From the NCBI GenBank assembly GCA_963978545.1, contig OZ021726.1, positions 57,090,959 to 57,154,958 of the forward strand: DNA of 64,000 nucleotides, read 5' to 3'. Position numbers and translations under genes: made by a program. This document shows, one piece after another, positions 35,726 through 49,098 of the stretch. Under the pieces are notes generated by a model. That model worked only from the letters and a program-made list of their open reading frames with translations. It had not been told where the DNA came from and did no database searches. The DNA comes from Linyphia triangularis (taxonomy: Eukaryota > Arthropoda > Arachnida > Araneae > Linyphiidae). The first letter of the stretch is position 1. Each line of letters begins with the position of its first letter.

Positions 35726-38700
35726 CTGAAGAAAAAAAAGATAAAATTGATTATTTCAAATAGTATAGAATAAATTGCATTGGCTATTAAAACAATGCCT
35801 TTGGCTGGTTGTAAAATTTGAAATTAGCAAAGAAAACTGTAATATTAAACGGATACAGTACCAAAATTTCATTCAAAATTAAAAAATAGTTCATACATTT
35901 CTGAAGAGAATGATGTTTTTATCTTATTCCTTGTGAATAGAACACCCAAAATTACCTGTTATTTAAACATCACTAATGGGTGTGACACATTGAAATATCT
36001 GCTTAAAGTGCATTTTTCAAGCACTAGTATTTTTTCAGAGACGTTGCAAATTCTAATCGATATATCTCCAGAAAAATTTAAATTGATATTCAAATTTACG
36101 GAGCATTTAATTTATATAGTTCTAAAATTTTCTCTGCACAGAATTTTTTTTTATATCTGTTTTAAAATATAACATTTAGCGTAAATGATAACACAAAAAA
36201 AGCTCTAATTTCAATATTTTAACCATGAAATTTTTCTAATTCACCCATTAAAATTCTGTGAAGACAATATTTTCTTTATGTACTGTGTATAACAGAAAAC
36301 TTTCACTTTGAAAAAACTTTTGTTTTCTTGACTTGTATCAAAACGTGCAAACATCAATTATTATGGATGTTTATTTATTTAAAAAAAAGTGCAAACACAA
36401 TATTTTAAAAAAATTATTAAAATCATATAAATAGTATCTTAGGCATAAAATAAATTTTTGGAATAAAAATATTTATAAATCAAGTTATTAATTTTGGTAC
36501 TGTATCCCCTTAAGACATGCAAGCCAAGTGAAATCTCAGTTTTATTTGTACATTATTATTGCATTTAAAAATGTTATCACAGGTCTAAAATAAATGGAAC
36601 CATTAAAATCCATCTGTTAAGGCTTTCTTTTACTGTATACGAGTTAGACAAGGTGGCATTAAAAGATCCAAGTGATTTTTGTAAGCAGTTTCCCCTCTAA
36701 GAAATATATATTATTCATTTAAAATTTTGCTAGTATTCTTCCCAGGGAATTTACAAAAGTTGAAAATAATTACCAATACTAATGATGTAACTCAATCTTA
36801 AATAACAATGCATATATAAACCAAAATCAGTATAAATTGATGCACTTAACAAGCACAAATATTTCAGATGATATTTTCTGCAATTACAACAGCACTTTCA
36901 AAGACAAAATGGACAGGCTATTATTAAAATCTCATTCAAGTGATGGACAATAACTTCTGGAAGGCAGTCTTTGCCCACCAATTTCTTTTTCAGTCACTTT
37001 TCAAATCTAGCCAGTCCATTGTGAAACCATACAAAGCCACTTCTCATTCCCATCCATTACGAAATAAATCCTTATCTATTACGCAACAGTCACCCCCGAA
37101 GGGCTAGAAGAAACAACTCAGGCTTGTCAGCCGGAAATGCCTAAGTGCTTGGAATTGTCTTTGTCTTTCCATAAGGTGGTTCAGTCATCAGAAGGGGTGT
37201 AGAGGCGGTAGAACAGGCGTTTCACTCACCCGCTTTATAGAAGATTTAAAATTCAATAGCTTCCTATAGAAATTTCTTATTTGAAGTTTGAAATTCTTGT
37301 TTTAGCATTCCTTTACACTAGTACCTTAATACAGCTGTAATGGTATACTTTTCCGATCTACGTATATGTTACAACATCGCTTCAATTCAACACATTTTTA
37401 CCAGACAGTAAAGCATTTAGTTTTTATATTAATACTTTTATACTATACTATACTTGGACTAAATAGGCGTCTTTAAGAATACCGTTAAAAATATGTTTGT
37501 TTCGGTCAATTCCACTAACGAATATCATTAAATTACAAGTATACAATTTATTAGCAGAATATGGGGATATTTGTCAGAATTGTTAATTTCGTACCCTTTT
37601 TGCTTATTTCCCCAACTGTGAAGTAAAAGGGAAAGAAAGTTCCCATTATCTCTGGAAGTTTCCTAACGATAGATCAGCATCTTTGTTTTGATAAGATCGA
37701 ACTCCCCAAGTAGTAAATTATCCTGAAATTGATACTTCACCTACTCACTCTAAGCACAGATAAGAGTATAAATCCAAATATCCAATGTACACAATCTATT
37801 GACATAACCGATAACTCAACCCACTTTGTAATCACGTCGAGAAAAGAGGGTTTTTATGATCTGTCACTGGTCCCACCGAAGATGTATTGACCGTAATTTT
37901 GCTCCCTTCTAAGGAATTTTCACGGTCAATTTTAAAAATATATAATCTTCCAATACATGTTATCATTTGCATAAATTATCAGGCCTTTTATTACATTTAT
38001 AGCAAGACACGACACTTGAAACAAGCCTTGACGAAGTAAACGTTAAATTAAGTGGATGTCAAAGAGCATTCCCAAGAAAACTATGTGTTGACACAAATCT
38101 TAGATAGCTTTTATTACTTTATATTCTTATTAAACGCAATAAGTCTTTACTTCCACTCCAGGATCACATTTTTGTAACAAAACGACCTCGATTTCGTAAA
38201 AGCTAGTCTTAAATGGCATTTTGCATGAGGGTCTAACTAAAATATGTTTTCTCTAATTTACGGAAGAAATGTCATCCTTGCAATGATCTATCGTAAACAC
38301 TTTTTATTCGAAACACATACTTGGTGAAGATGTTGCTTCACAAATAGCATACCACAATGCACACAAGAACAATACAATTTAAATAAATGGTTAATTTTCA
38401 GATGCAGACCAGTCAACGCTTTTCAATAGAATAAACAAAACAACAAGATGAATTCATCCCAGTACTGATTGCGATGGCAAACGTCAATCAAAACGTCTCC
38501 ACATTCATACTTCCCATTTTCTAAGACGATGCCCCCCCCCCCCTTCTCCTATTTTTTTCGGATAAATCGCCTTCTACTTATGCTGTAATTTTTTCTCATT
38601 CTTCAGCAACATAGTAACTGTCTTTAAAGCATAAGCTTTTCAGGGTTAATAGGGTCAATTTTGCGAAACAAACCCACGAAGTGGGGAATATAAATACGCA

Positions 38701-41400
38701 TCCATCAACACAACCCTCCAATATCCACGAACACAATATACCATGAAAATAAACACAAGCCACGACCGGACGTGCCTGACAAACTTAACGGAAGAGAGAA
38801 GCTCCAAGAGAATCCCCCCTCCCCTAAAAAAAAATTATGAAAAATTATTTTTTTCCTCCTTTCTTTTTCTTTTTTTCAAAAAGCATATGATCAACTATAA
38901 ACAAACCTCATCAAGGCAAGCCCCCACCATGCAATGATCGTTCAACGTGGCCTATTAGCCAGACACACAGACGAGGGGTATCCCATTACTAATGCTCAAA
39001 CTAGGGAATCTGTCAAGCTCTTCGTTTTTTATTTCAATCAGTGGCTGTTTATGAGGGGAGACCACTGGTGTTGTATTCCTTGTCGTATTCACGTCAAGAG
39101 AGAGAAGAAAAAAAGGTCAAGCATGCGAGCTTGGCAGGGGATCGGGTCATTGAGCTGGTTTGTTGTGTTGTTGAAGTGGCAGCGGCATTCTATTGATGCA
39201 CAAGTGGCATGCGGGCTTGCTTTTTTTTCTTTATTTTCACCCTTTCAGGGCATTCAACGGTAATTGTGCATTGACAGCCTCAAGGGTAACTTTGAAGTGA
39301 ATGAGGTTACTCAGTTACCAGGTTTGACTGGAGGATATTTTTTCCCATAAAATGGACTGGCCGAGAAAGGTTTTTGCTACTTGTTGGTCAGTGTTCATTT
39401 GAAATCAAATACAGCAGTACCCATTAAAGGCAAATGTTATAAACATAGTCAAACATTCATGAGATACCACACAAATAAGATTTCTTGTAAATGATTTATA
39501 AAAATTTTACAAGTAGAAATACTTCATGTTTTTACTCTAACTTTATTAAATTATAAGTTTTAGCGCACGGTACATTTATAAGCGAATTAATTATAAAAAC
39601 CAATGTGCTATAATGCTATTCGACTCATCGCTTATTACAAGTTTTTTAAAGCTTTTGTTGTGCGTAAAACAAATTTCAATTTTCAAATTATAACAGTAAT
39701 AATCTATTACAAACGTTTGCTTTTCTGCATTCCTTTACTAATACGGTCATATTTATGTATAAAAATAAAAAATATTTTTAATATATTGAATTTATTAAAA
39801 AAAAAAAAAATGCAGAAAATAAACAACGCCTAAAAAAAGCTAACATTTTCCTCGACGGCATTTAACGTGTAAAAGTTGATAAATCGGTGCTCCAGTATTT
39901 AGTTAAAGATGACAGCAGCACTTTCTAGAATGAGGTTAAAAACAAAAAACGTAATACTCTAGTCTTCCCTTTCAAGATGATACGTTTAGTAGAAGGAAAG
40001 AAAATATTTTAGAAAGTGCTTTTGTATCTTTTTTTTTTTTTTTTTTTTTTTAATCTTCTTTGAAAATGACATTTTTAGAATTACATTTAAACTAATTGCA
40101 CTTAGCAGCAATGGTCAAGAGATAAACCTAAAGAAAAGTGTTTTAAAATGTATCCATTCATTGCAAAAAGATTAATCGATTGCCTCGCTAAAAATAACCC
40201 ATTTCCTTCACATGACTGTCAGAAATAATGCGTTCCATTTTTTTCTGTATGTTTCGATAAAAGATTAATAATGAATAATGGAAAATATTTCTAGCCTATA
40301 AATTGTTAATATAACTCAATTTTTGTTCGTCCTTAATCAATACTTCCTCCCTATCACATTGGGTAATTAAGGACACATTACATTGGGGGTTCCTCCCGGA
40401 TGCAAATCTTAGTGTCCCGCCCTTTCTTGTTTCTCCACATTATTCAACTATAGTTTTGTATTTCAGAATTCACGGTCAAAATTGAAAGCATTAAGTTGAT
40501 GCAAATTTTCTTTCCATTGACTAACATTCATTTTTTAAAGAAATTAAGACATATTATAAGTTTTAAAATGTACATGTTGAATAATTCTTTTTTTTTTATT
40601 AATTTCTCGTATCAATTAAACAAGTTCTTTTAAATATAATTAGTATTGGAACACGTTTTAAATCGATTTTATACAATAAAATGTGCTCGCCGTAATTCGG
40701 AAAAAAAACCTCAGTTCCGATTTCTGAACACTAAATAAATACATGAAATTAATAACTTCCAAAATTTCCCAATGAATACAATTTTTTTATGAGAAAAAAT
40801 TCAAAATAGCAACTGAACTATTTAAACACCCATTAAAATAAAAAATAGCAAAGGAAAGCAAATTTTAAAAATCCATAAGATTTTTCACGCACAAAACAAT
40901 CCCATTGGAAATTTATGGGGAAAAAATATTCTGGTGATTAGGCGATAATTAGCTGGAGAGTTATCCTAATATTAATAAATAAAATTTAACAAAAGCTACA
41001 GATGAGCGAAAACTTATAAGTGGATTGTATAGGATCATTTTACATTTTTATGTCTACAATTATCCGTTTCTAGGGAAATGTAAAATTCGTACAATTTACT
41101 TAGCTATTTATAAAACGGACGAATTGGCTGTACATTTTAAGTCTAATCCATACACGTTGGAAGGTATGGAAATGTTCCCTAAACAATATCTCCTACGCAT
41201 CCTTCATCGTCAAAAAACGAGAATTCTCCAAATAACAATCATAAAAGAGACAAAAACAGAAGACCCCACAGCAAGAACAACCGCGTAGATCCCTTCCAAC
41301 CATACATCAACAGCTGCAGATCAGCAATTAACACCCCCTACTTACAGAAAGAACAATTTTGAGTAAGCACTTGGAATGAACGAGGAGATTTGATGGCATC
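35726..41400. other. gene-poor stretch, presumed intron of the 35.4-kb gene
   Basis: No exon is supported. A TATAAA on the minus strand near 37240, followed by less AT-rich sequence down to about 37090, is a possible promoter. The block at 38.7-39.3 kb is less AT-rich than its surroundings but has no convincing frame. Mononucleotide tracts include poly-C at 38532-38543 and poly-T near 40030-40051. Confidence 0.35.
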
Positions 41401-41419
41401 TATTTAAGGAAAAGGAGTC

Positions 41420-41644
41420 TTATTCAGAATAAAAGAAGAAGCTCTGCGCTTCCGGTGGTGCTGTGACAAGTGATGAAAAACACCCGGACAGACTGATAAG
41501 TGTGTCGTCTCTGACAGCAGATACCGAGGTTATTTTCTTTTCAATGTTCTCTTTTGTATCGGGCCTCTTGAAGATGGGTTGAACCAACTTTCCAGGAAAC
41601 CTAGCAACTGGACTTCGGGGTGGTCCAACTCTCTTGGGTGTCAT
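41420..41644 (-). CDS. possible coding fragment, 74 codons, unrecognised
   Basis: The minus-strand frame starts ATG ACA CCC and encodes a basic, proline-rich start (TPKRVGPPRSPVARFPGK) and then KRPDTKENIEKK before a less convincing tail. A good acceptor (GATTTCCAG) lies upstream at about 41690, and a possible donor (TCG|GTATCT) would cut the frame after 40 codons. Composition is more balanced than the flanks. It could be an exon of the minus-strand gene ending at 35442, but the phases do not join directly. I cannot assign a family, and chance or transposon origin remains possible. Confidence 0.25.
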   Translation of the reverse strand: MTPKRVGPPRSPVARFPGKLVQPIFKRPDTKENIEKKITSVSAVRDDTLISLSGCFSSLVTAPPEAQSFFFYSE

Positions 41645-41699
41645 AGGCTAGATACAAAGCACGTGTGACTAGGACATGCCTGGAAATCAGAAACGTCAT

Positions 41700-44600
41700 C
41701 TGAACTTAAAATATATTGTTTGACGCATGCCGACTATTAATACTGTAATACTTAACTTCTTCAGATGAATCCTGATAAGATATTATGACCTTCTACACAA
41801 GTCAAATGAAAAGGGCTTTTTGCTTTATTCCCAACGGAGTGGTACAGTCGCAGCAAAATTTAGTTATCAATCTTTCTATATAATAACAGAACATTTGATG
41901 AAATTTCTGACTTTTCAACAAAAATACCACTCAAACGCACAAGAGACACTGAATGATGCCACGTGGTTCTTAATTTAATCCAAAAGAAACCTACAATTCA
42001 AGCTGGTGAAGATGGAAATTTTTGGTAATAACATTTGTGTACACAGGGAAGAAATATATTTATAAAGACCTGTCGATGCCTCTAATAATTACCCCGTCTT
42101 CCAGTGAAGCATAACAAACTTCCGCTTACGGTATTCAATTAATACGAAAGTAACGAGACTATATCTGGCCTAAGACCTGTCTACAGTTATCTACATAAGT
42201 TTGGAAGGTGGGAAGCCAAGTGAGAATGCAAATATTGAAAAATTATCTTTAAGAATAATTAAAAAGGCGGTGCAGTCAATCCATTGAGTTGATTGCCCGA
42301 ACTCAACTTTAAATAGGACTGTTTTCAGTCATTGACCTAACGGAACATTTGTGAAGCAATAAATACCCTCATTAAGGTATTTTTACATTCTTTTGATATT
42401 GCCTGGCGATGTGAAACGCGAGTTTTCTCCACGGTTCGAATGCCAGTCTAAAAGAAAGTAAATCACTAATCAGAGAGCTAGTTACTGGAAATATTAAATA
42501 AAAAATCAATGCTAACAACTACTGGTTCGTGTAACGCTGAACAACATCAACTTAACTGACTTCATTAAAGAAATAAATTAGAAGTTAAAAATCACGTAAT
42601 TTTTTTTTTAATATATATAAACACAAAGGAATCTTTCGCCATGAAGGGTGAACAAAAAAAAATTAATAAATCTAATGGGGGAAAAAAGACATTACAAAAT
42701 GATAAAAAAAAAAATTCACATTCTTTTTCATAAAATCATGTTATTGGGTTACTTAAAATTATGCAAATAACTATATAATTTTTTTCATGTAATTATCACT
42801 AAAATACTCAGAGCAATCGCTTCGCGTGAGAAAGGTCCCGGGATCGAATACGGATTGGGATAAAATTTCCTTAGCACAAGTCACAATTTTCTTTTAAGCA
42901 AAATGTTAAAATAGTTACGAGTTTCATGAACCTTGATTTTTAATCTAAAATAATTAAGAAAGATTATTATGCAAATTTAACACATTCTATAAATATCAAA
43001 TATCAATAATATTCTCCTACCTTAAGCTCGTTTGTTCTTTTAGGTTGATGACTAATTTTCGCATAACAAATGATGACTTTTTCTAATTTTGTAGGTAAAT
43101 GTTTTAGCAAAAGAGTTAAATCGAATATCCTAATTTTAGCATTTAAGAAAGTTCTTTAGCATTTTGTCAAAAAAAAAAAAAAAAACCCATAGCTTAATTC
43201 GTCCCCCCCCCCCCCTTCCCCCTTTAAAAAGCAAAACAACACGTCGATAAATACCATGTCGTCGAATACATCTACTAAATGGGAATTTTCCGTGTTTTCT
43301 CTCATTTGAGACGCAAATGTGTGGAAAATTTCTGCTCTTGGGAAAAGGCCCACTGTGGTATTCAATAGATTTAACTGTGTTTCGGAGCAACTTAGTCTTA
43401 AAGCAGTTCGTGAGCCAGATAATATCTGAATCAATCAACCATACTGAATTCTATTAAAATATTAGTATAAAACACGAAATGTTAGGGGGAAAAATAGCAT
43501 CAAAATACAATAAACATTAAATGCAAAGTCAAAGCAATATTGAACGAAAAGTACAAAACAAAAAATATTGTTTCATATCGTGTTTGAAAACGTGAGTATT
43601 CACTGAGGCATGAAAGTACGTTAGAATCAGTGTTCTAATTGAATTTTTATGGCTTGGTAATCTTGTTTGCAAAGCAAATAGGTTTTGGTGGAAATGGACA
43701 CAGTACAAATCGTATTAGCTTTAGTATATTCAGGAGGACTAAACCTATAAGATTTCTCAGCCCACACTATTTGCACCAACTTACAAACTTTACCGAAAGT
43801 TATTGACTCATCGATGTTTTGGTTGAATCGTAACAAGAAACTGAACTTCAATATATTTAATTGCGAGTACATAAAAGTTAGCAAAACTAATTCAGTGATC
43901 AACATTAAAACTACTTTAATTATGAGATGATTTTTTTTTTCCAATTTTAAACCTAAATGATTAGGTTGAAAATTAAACTTTTGGAAAAGATTATACGTAA
44001 AGGTAGGGTTTCCCCCCCCCCCCCTTTTTAAAGTAATAAAATTCCTTAACAATCCACAAATATAACGCTAACACTTTTCATAAAATGTTTGACTAAAGAT
44101 GTCTTGTTCAAACCAACTTAAAAACTGTCCTAACTCATTAATTCTGTAAAGGGGCCCCCCTCCTCAAACTTTCCTACTTTACACTCCTCCTAAAAGGAGA
44201 AAAGGAAAAGAAAAAAAAAAAAAGATTGTCAGTTCTTTAAATGAGAATTTTACAATATAGCTGTTTAGTTAAACAGAGGCGCAGCCAGAAATTGTTTTCG
44301 GGATGGAATATGAAATTATAAGTCAGCAAATTTTGATTACCATTTTTATTATTAATGTCGCATGTATTTAGCAATCCAGATAGCAGATATTTTTTCTACG
44401 CATGATTCAAAATTTTAAAACATTTTAAATAAATTTACTATTTTAATAAATAAAATCCTTTAATTTTAGAGCTCTAATAGCGAAAAGAAAAATTTCGGGA
44501 GGGGATATGTCGCCATATTCCTCCCCCTGGCTACGCGCCTGTAGTTAACAATGCATTTAAACTAAAAAGCCACAAGTGTTTCGAGTTTGAACACTAGCAA

Positions 44601-46700
44601 AATTCTCCACACTCGAGAAACCTGAGCCCGACATAGATATCACCAACCCATCACATGACACATCTGTCCCACGCAACAACATTGTTATCCTCCCATCTAA
44701 ACAATGAACAATTTCGGTAATCCAAAATACATCGCGACAGATGTCTGGGGTTCACATGACACGAACGAACAGACGTGCCACAAAAGCAGAAAAAGAAGAC
44801 AGCATACACTGGGGACTGCTGATCCTTCCAAATCGGATACCCTTGGGTATTCACACATCAGAACCCGAAACGGCGATTTATAACATCCAGTATAACAACA
44901 GCAACCCCAAGTCATAGAATTGATATATTTGTCATTGTTCTCCGTCTTTTCACCCCATAAGCCATTTGTGCCTCCTACCCCAACCTACCACAAAAGGGTG
45001 CATAACCGATGTAGATTCGTGTTATTTTCTCATTGATACCCTCCCTCGCTCTCTCCCTCACTACATTTTATTGAATATGGATAACAACTGAAAATGTAGA
45101 TTATTTTCAAATAAAAAAATACTTCCCAATGAAAATTGTTGCTGCTTGGGATATTAATAAATCGTATGTTACTCTACTTCTATACCACAGAGCCAAACGA
45201 GCTTAAGTCTAGAGCAATTTTTAGTGTATATTATTTAAAAGTTCGTTATGTATCGTGTCGAAACACTACTAAAAATATCTAAAGCATTTAGCAAAAGTTA
45301 CCACAAATGAAAAGTACAATGGGAATATGACAAGTTTTAAGTATATTTCACCATAAGTTCAATCTAAAAATTGTGTTCGTTAAAATACAATTAAAGAAGA
45401 GTTCAATTTGAAAAAAAAAAAGTTCAATTAGAGAAGAAAATAATATTTTTAAGAGAATGGACAAACACCCATACCATATCACGCTGATTTTTATTAGACA
45501 TATATTTATTGCGCTTTTGTAATACAAAACACGTATTTTTGAAGCACTAAAACGAAAAAAATCTGTATTTTTAATGGAAGGTTATATTAGCATTAATGAA
45601 TCAAAATTAATGTATAACGATTTTTTGTTTCAATGTTCTTGGGACTTAATAGCTATTTTAGTGTGATACAATACGGTTACTTTATCTAAATAATGGTAAA
45701 TTAAAAATTATTCACGATTACTAAGTGGTTACTATTCATTCATGGAAAAAAACAAAAAAACTTGGCATTTTAAGAGTCCCATTAGAATTTCTGACACTAA
45801 AAACCCTTCCCCCAGTAACGAGCCTGTCCCATTGTGATATTGTGATGTGAATATGTTCTATTAGTTGATGAGCAATCTTCTAAAAACAATCTGCAAAGCT
45901 TATGCTCAAAAGTCTAACCGTAAACACTTGCATGAAACTATTATGTCACACAAAAGCCTTTCAAAATTACACTTCCATCATATTGAAAACTATTTAGACA
46001 AAATAGAATGAAAAAGACAATGAAAGGATAACAGATGAACGCAAAACAATGCCAATGATTCTTTAAATCAGAAACGTGTTAAGACATAACTGAGCTTTTC
46101 ACAAGTCAGGGTAACTTGAACTTTCGAATGAAAAATTCAGCTTCTAAAATATCATTTTATTGTTTTCTCTGAACAATGGAAAATGGAAACGGGCCAGAAT
46201 TTTATAATATAAAGTAAATTTTAGTGTCCAATCATGCGGGTTCAAAATATAGGACAAGGTCACCACCCAAGAGAATAAAATGACTGCTTCCCACTGAAAG
46301 TCCTATCTAGCCTCGCCCACGCTATCTTTGCTTTTACAATCGAAATTGTAAACCAGGCTACTATCAAGTTAAAGCAAGTTTTAAAAAATAGAAGTTGCAG
46401 AATCAAGCTGCCTTCACTTATCATACTGTCAGGGTTCAAGATTATTTGCAGACGGATTGTGCAAGAACTGCGATTTTAGAGGCATACTTATAGCTATTAC
46501 AGTAAAATAATAAAATACAAATTTTTAAATAGGTTAAAACACGAACTAATTATACGGAGAAACATGGCACCGCCAAGTCTCTCTATCATCATTGATTAAG
46601 AAAAAGCAAAAATAGCAAAGTTTGCCTTTACTTGACTACAAAATCTCCAAGAGATTTATGTTTATAACTGAATGCATGTAGTGCCAGGGTCTTGTAAACA
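41700..46700. other. gene-poor stretch with poly-C tracts and one MITE
   Basis: I see no supported gene. It contains C13 tracts at 43203-43215 and 44012-44024, the hAT-type MITE at 44274-44541, and tRNA box-B-like strings near 42436 and 42842 without the rest of a tRNA. Minus-strand ORFs of 67-72 codons around 44.65-44.92 kb are cysteine-rich and unrecognised, with no clear splice support. Confidence 0.4.
44274..44541. mobile_element. 268-bp hAT-type MITE
   Basis: The left end is CAGAGGCGCAGCCAG and the right end, reverse-complemented, is CAGGCGCGTAGCCAG. These are variants of the CAGRGGCGTAGCCAG terminus common in hAT elements. The flanking 8-mers are TAGTTAAA (44266-44273) and TAGTTAAC (44542-44549), a 7-of-8 target duplication. 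It is non-coding. Confidence 0.78.
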
Positions 46701-48084
46701 TCATATGATGCGTATTCTTTCATTACAGGAAATATAAATAAAAACGAACACTAAATAATTTTGAGCAGACAATGCAATCATCACGGGAAATCCATACAAA
46801 CAGCACAGAATAGAGAACCCAAACTGTATAGTTTTGTGGACATCAGATGTCGCGCATGCTTTCATCAAAGAAAATATAAACACGACCATTAAATACATTG
46901 TATTATGTTCTCAGACAATGCAATCATCACAGGAGATCCATACAAGCAGCACAGAATGGAAAACCCAAACTGTGTAGTTTTGTGGACATCAGATGACGCG
47001 CATGCTTTCATCACAGAAAATATATATATGTAAAAACGGACACTACATAATTTTAATGCTGGTCTCAGATAATGCAATCACCACTTACAATTCATACGAA
47101 CAGCACAGAATTAAGAAACCAAACTGTATAGTTTTGTGGACACCAGGATAACGCGCGTGCTTTTATCACAGGATAAATATACAGAAAAGAAATTAATTTG
47201 ATGCTGGTCTCAGACAATGCAATCATCACGGGAAATCCATACAAACAGCACAAAATAGAGAACCCAAAACTGTGTAGTTTTGTGGTCATCAGATGACTCG
47301 CATGCTTTCATCACAGGAAATTAAGGGGAAAAAAGAAAAAGAAAAAAAGAAGAAAAAAACACTAAATAACTTTAATGCTAGTCTCAGAAAATGCAATCAT
47401 CAACAAGAATCCATGCAAACAGCACAGAATGGAGAACCCAAACTGTGTAGTTTTGTGGATATCAGATGACGCGCATGCTTTCATCACAGAAAAAATATAT
47501 ACAAAAAAAACGGACACAACATAATTTTAATGCTGGTCGCAGATAATGTAATCCATACAAACAGATCCCAATGAAGAATTCCAACTACATAGTTTTGTGG
47601 ACATTAGATGACGCGCATACTTTCCCCATAGAAAATATAAATAGAAAGAAATGTATTTTGATGCTGGTCTCAGACAATGCAATCATCAACAAGAATCCAT
47701 ACAAACAGCACAGAATGGAGAACCCAAACTGTGTAGTTTTGTGGTCATCAGATGACGCGCATGCTTTCATCACAGGAAAGGAATAATAAAATAAAAAAAA
47801 CACTAAATAACTTTGATGCTGGTCTCAGACAATGCAATCATCAATAAGAATCCGTATAAACCAGCACATAATGGAGAACCCAAACTGTGTAGTTTGTTAG
47901 ATATCAGATGACGCGCATGTTTTCATCACAAGAAATATAAAAACCATCAGTAAATGGTTTGTAATCTGTTCACAGACAATGCAATTACCACAGGAAATCC
48001 ATACAAGCAGCACATAATGAGAAAACCCAAACTGTGTAGTTTTGTGGACATCAGATGACGCGCATGCTTTCATCACAGAAAATA

Positions 48085-48243
48085 TATGGTTAGAGCTCTG
48101 GCTTCGCAAGCCAAACGTGACGGGTTCGAATCCTGAGTTAGGCATGGATGTTCATTGTGGTTCGGAATTTACATTAATCTGTAGGTCCCGACCTGATTAG
48201 CCGTTATTATGCAAAAAGTATAGGTCGTTGAGCGCAGAAACAA
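48085..48243 (+). mobile_element. tRNA-derived SINE family A, copy 1 (in satellite)
   Basis: The tRNA-like head has a GGTTAGAGCTCTGG box-A-side segment and a perfect box B (GGTTCGAATCC). The body contains GTAGGTCCCGACCTGAT and CCGTTATTATGCAAAAAGTA. The edges are approximate, because the flanks are satellite sequence and no clean target duplication is seen. It occupies the same position in the satellite unit as copy 2. Confidence 0.82.
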
Positions 48244-48339
48244 ACCAAACTGTGTAGTTTTGTGGACATCAGATGACGCGCATGCTTTCATCACAGAAAA
48301 TAAATATATAAAAAACGGACACTACATAATTTTCATGCT

Positions 48340-48516
48340 GGTTGGTTGTTTTCAAATTATCTGGCGCCGTCAGCAACACGAGGGCTATAATGCGCCGAAA
48401 CATTCGTCATTAGACAAGCTAACATACATTTACAAACACCCATGCCAACACGGGACTCGAACCCGCAACCTCGTGGTCTAGAAGCCAGCACGCTAACCAC
48501 TATACCGTTTGGTCGG
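48340..48516 (-). mobile_element. tRNA-derived SINE family B, copy 2, full-length (in satellite)
   Basis: On the minus strand it starts with a complete tRNA-like head: TATAGTGGTTAGCGTG as box A and GGTTCGAGTCC as box B. The family body follows and it ends in GGTTGGTTG-type repeats (read on plus). A perfect 15-bp target duplication, CATAATTTTCATGCT, lies at 48325-48339 and 48517-48531. The duplicated target is satellite spacer, so this insertion came after the array existed. Both internal promoter boxes look intact. Confidence 0.92.
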
Positions 48517-48940
48517 CATAATTTTCATGCTAATCTCAGATAATGCAATCCATACAAACAGAACAGAATGAAGAATCCAAACTGCATAGTTTTGTGGACA
48601 ATAGATGACGCGCATGCTTTCACCATAGGAAATATATACAGAAAGAAATTTATTTTGATGCTGGTCTCAGACAATGCAATAATCAACAAGAATCCATACA
48701 AACAGCACAGAATGGAGAACCCAAACTGTGTAGTTTTGTGGTCATCAGATGACGCGCATGCTTTCATCACAGGAAAGGAATAATAAAATAAAAATAAAAA
48801 AAAACACTAAATAACTTTGATGCTGGTCTCAGACAATGCAATCATCAATAAGAATCCATACAAACCAGCACAGAATGGAGAACCCAAACTGTGTAGTTTG
48901 TTAGATATCAGATGACGCGCATGTTTTCATCACAGAAAAT

Positions 48941-49098
48941 ATATGGATAGCGCTCTGGCTTCGGAAGCCAAACGTGCCGGGTTCGAATCCCGGGTTAGGC
49001 ATGGATGTTCATTGTGGTTCGGAATCCACGTTAATCTGTAGGTCCCGACCTGATAGGCCGTTATTATGCAAAAAGTATAGATCGTTGAGCTCAGAAAC
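48941..49098 (+). mobile_element. tRNA-derived SINE family A, copy 2 (in satellite)
   Basis: It is near-identical to copy 1, with head GGATAGCGCTCTGGCTTCGG, box B GGTTCGAATCC and the same body. It sits after the same satellite phrase (CATCACAGAAAATATATGG) and before the same phrase (CAGAAACA, then CCAAACTGTGTA) as copy 1. It was therefore probably duplicated together with the satellite rather than inserted independently. Confidence 0.85.

Noticed and set aside
38934..39263. A 109-codon plus-strand ORF
   Set aside because: No family resemblance, splice support or codon pattern; the block is merely less AT-rich than its flanks.
48085..48160. tRNA-like sequence that might be a functional tRNA gene
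   Set aside because: It has no intact acceptor stem, is followed directly by a SINE body, and is repeated at 48941 and 61210 with the same body.
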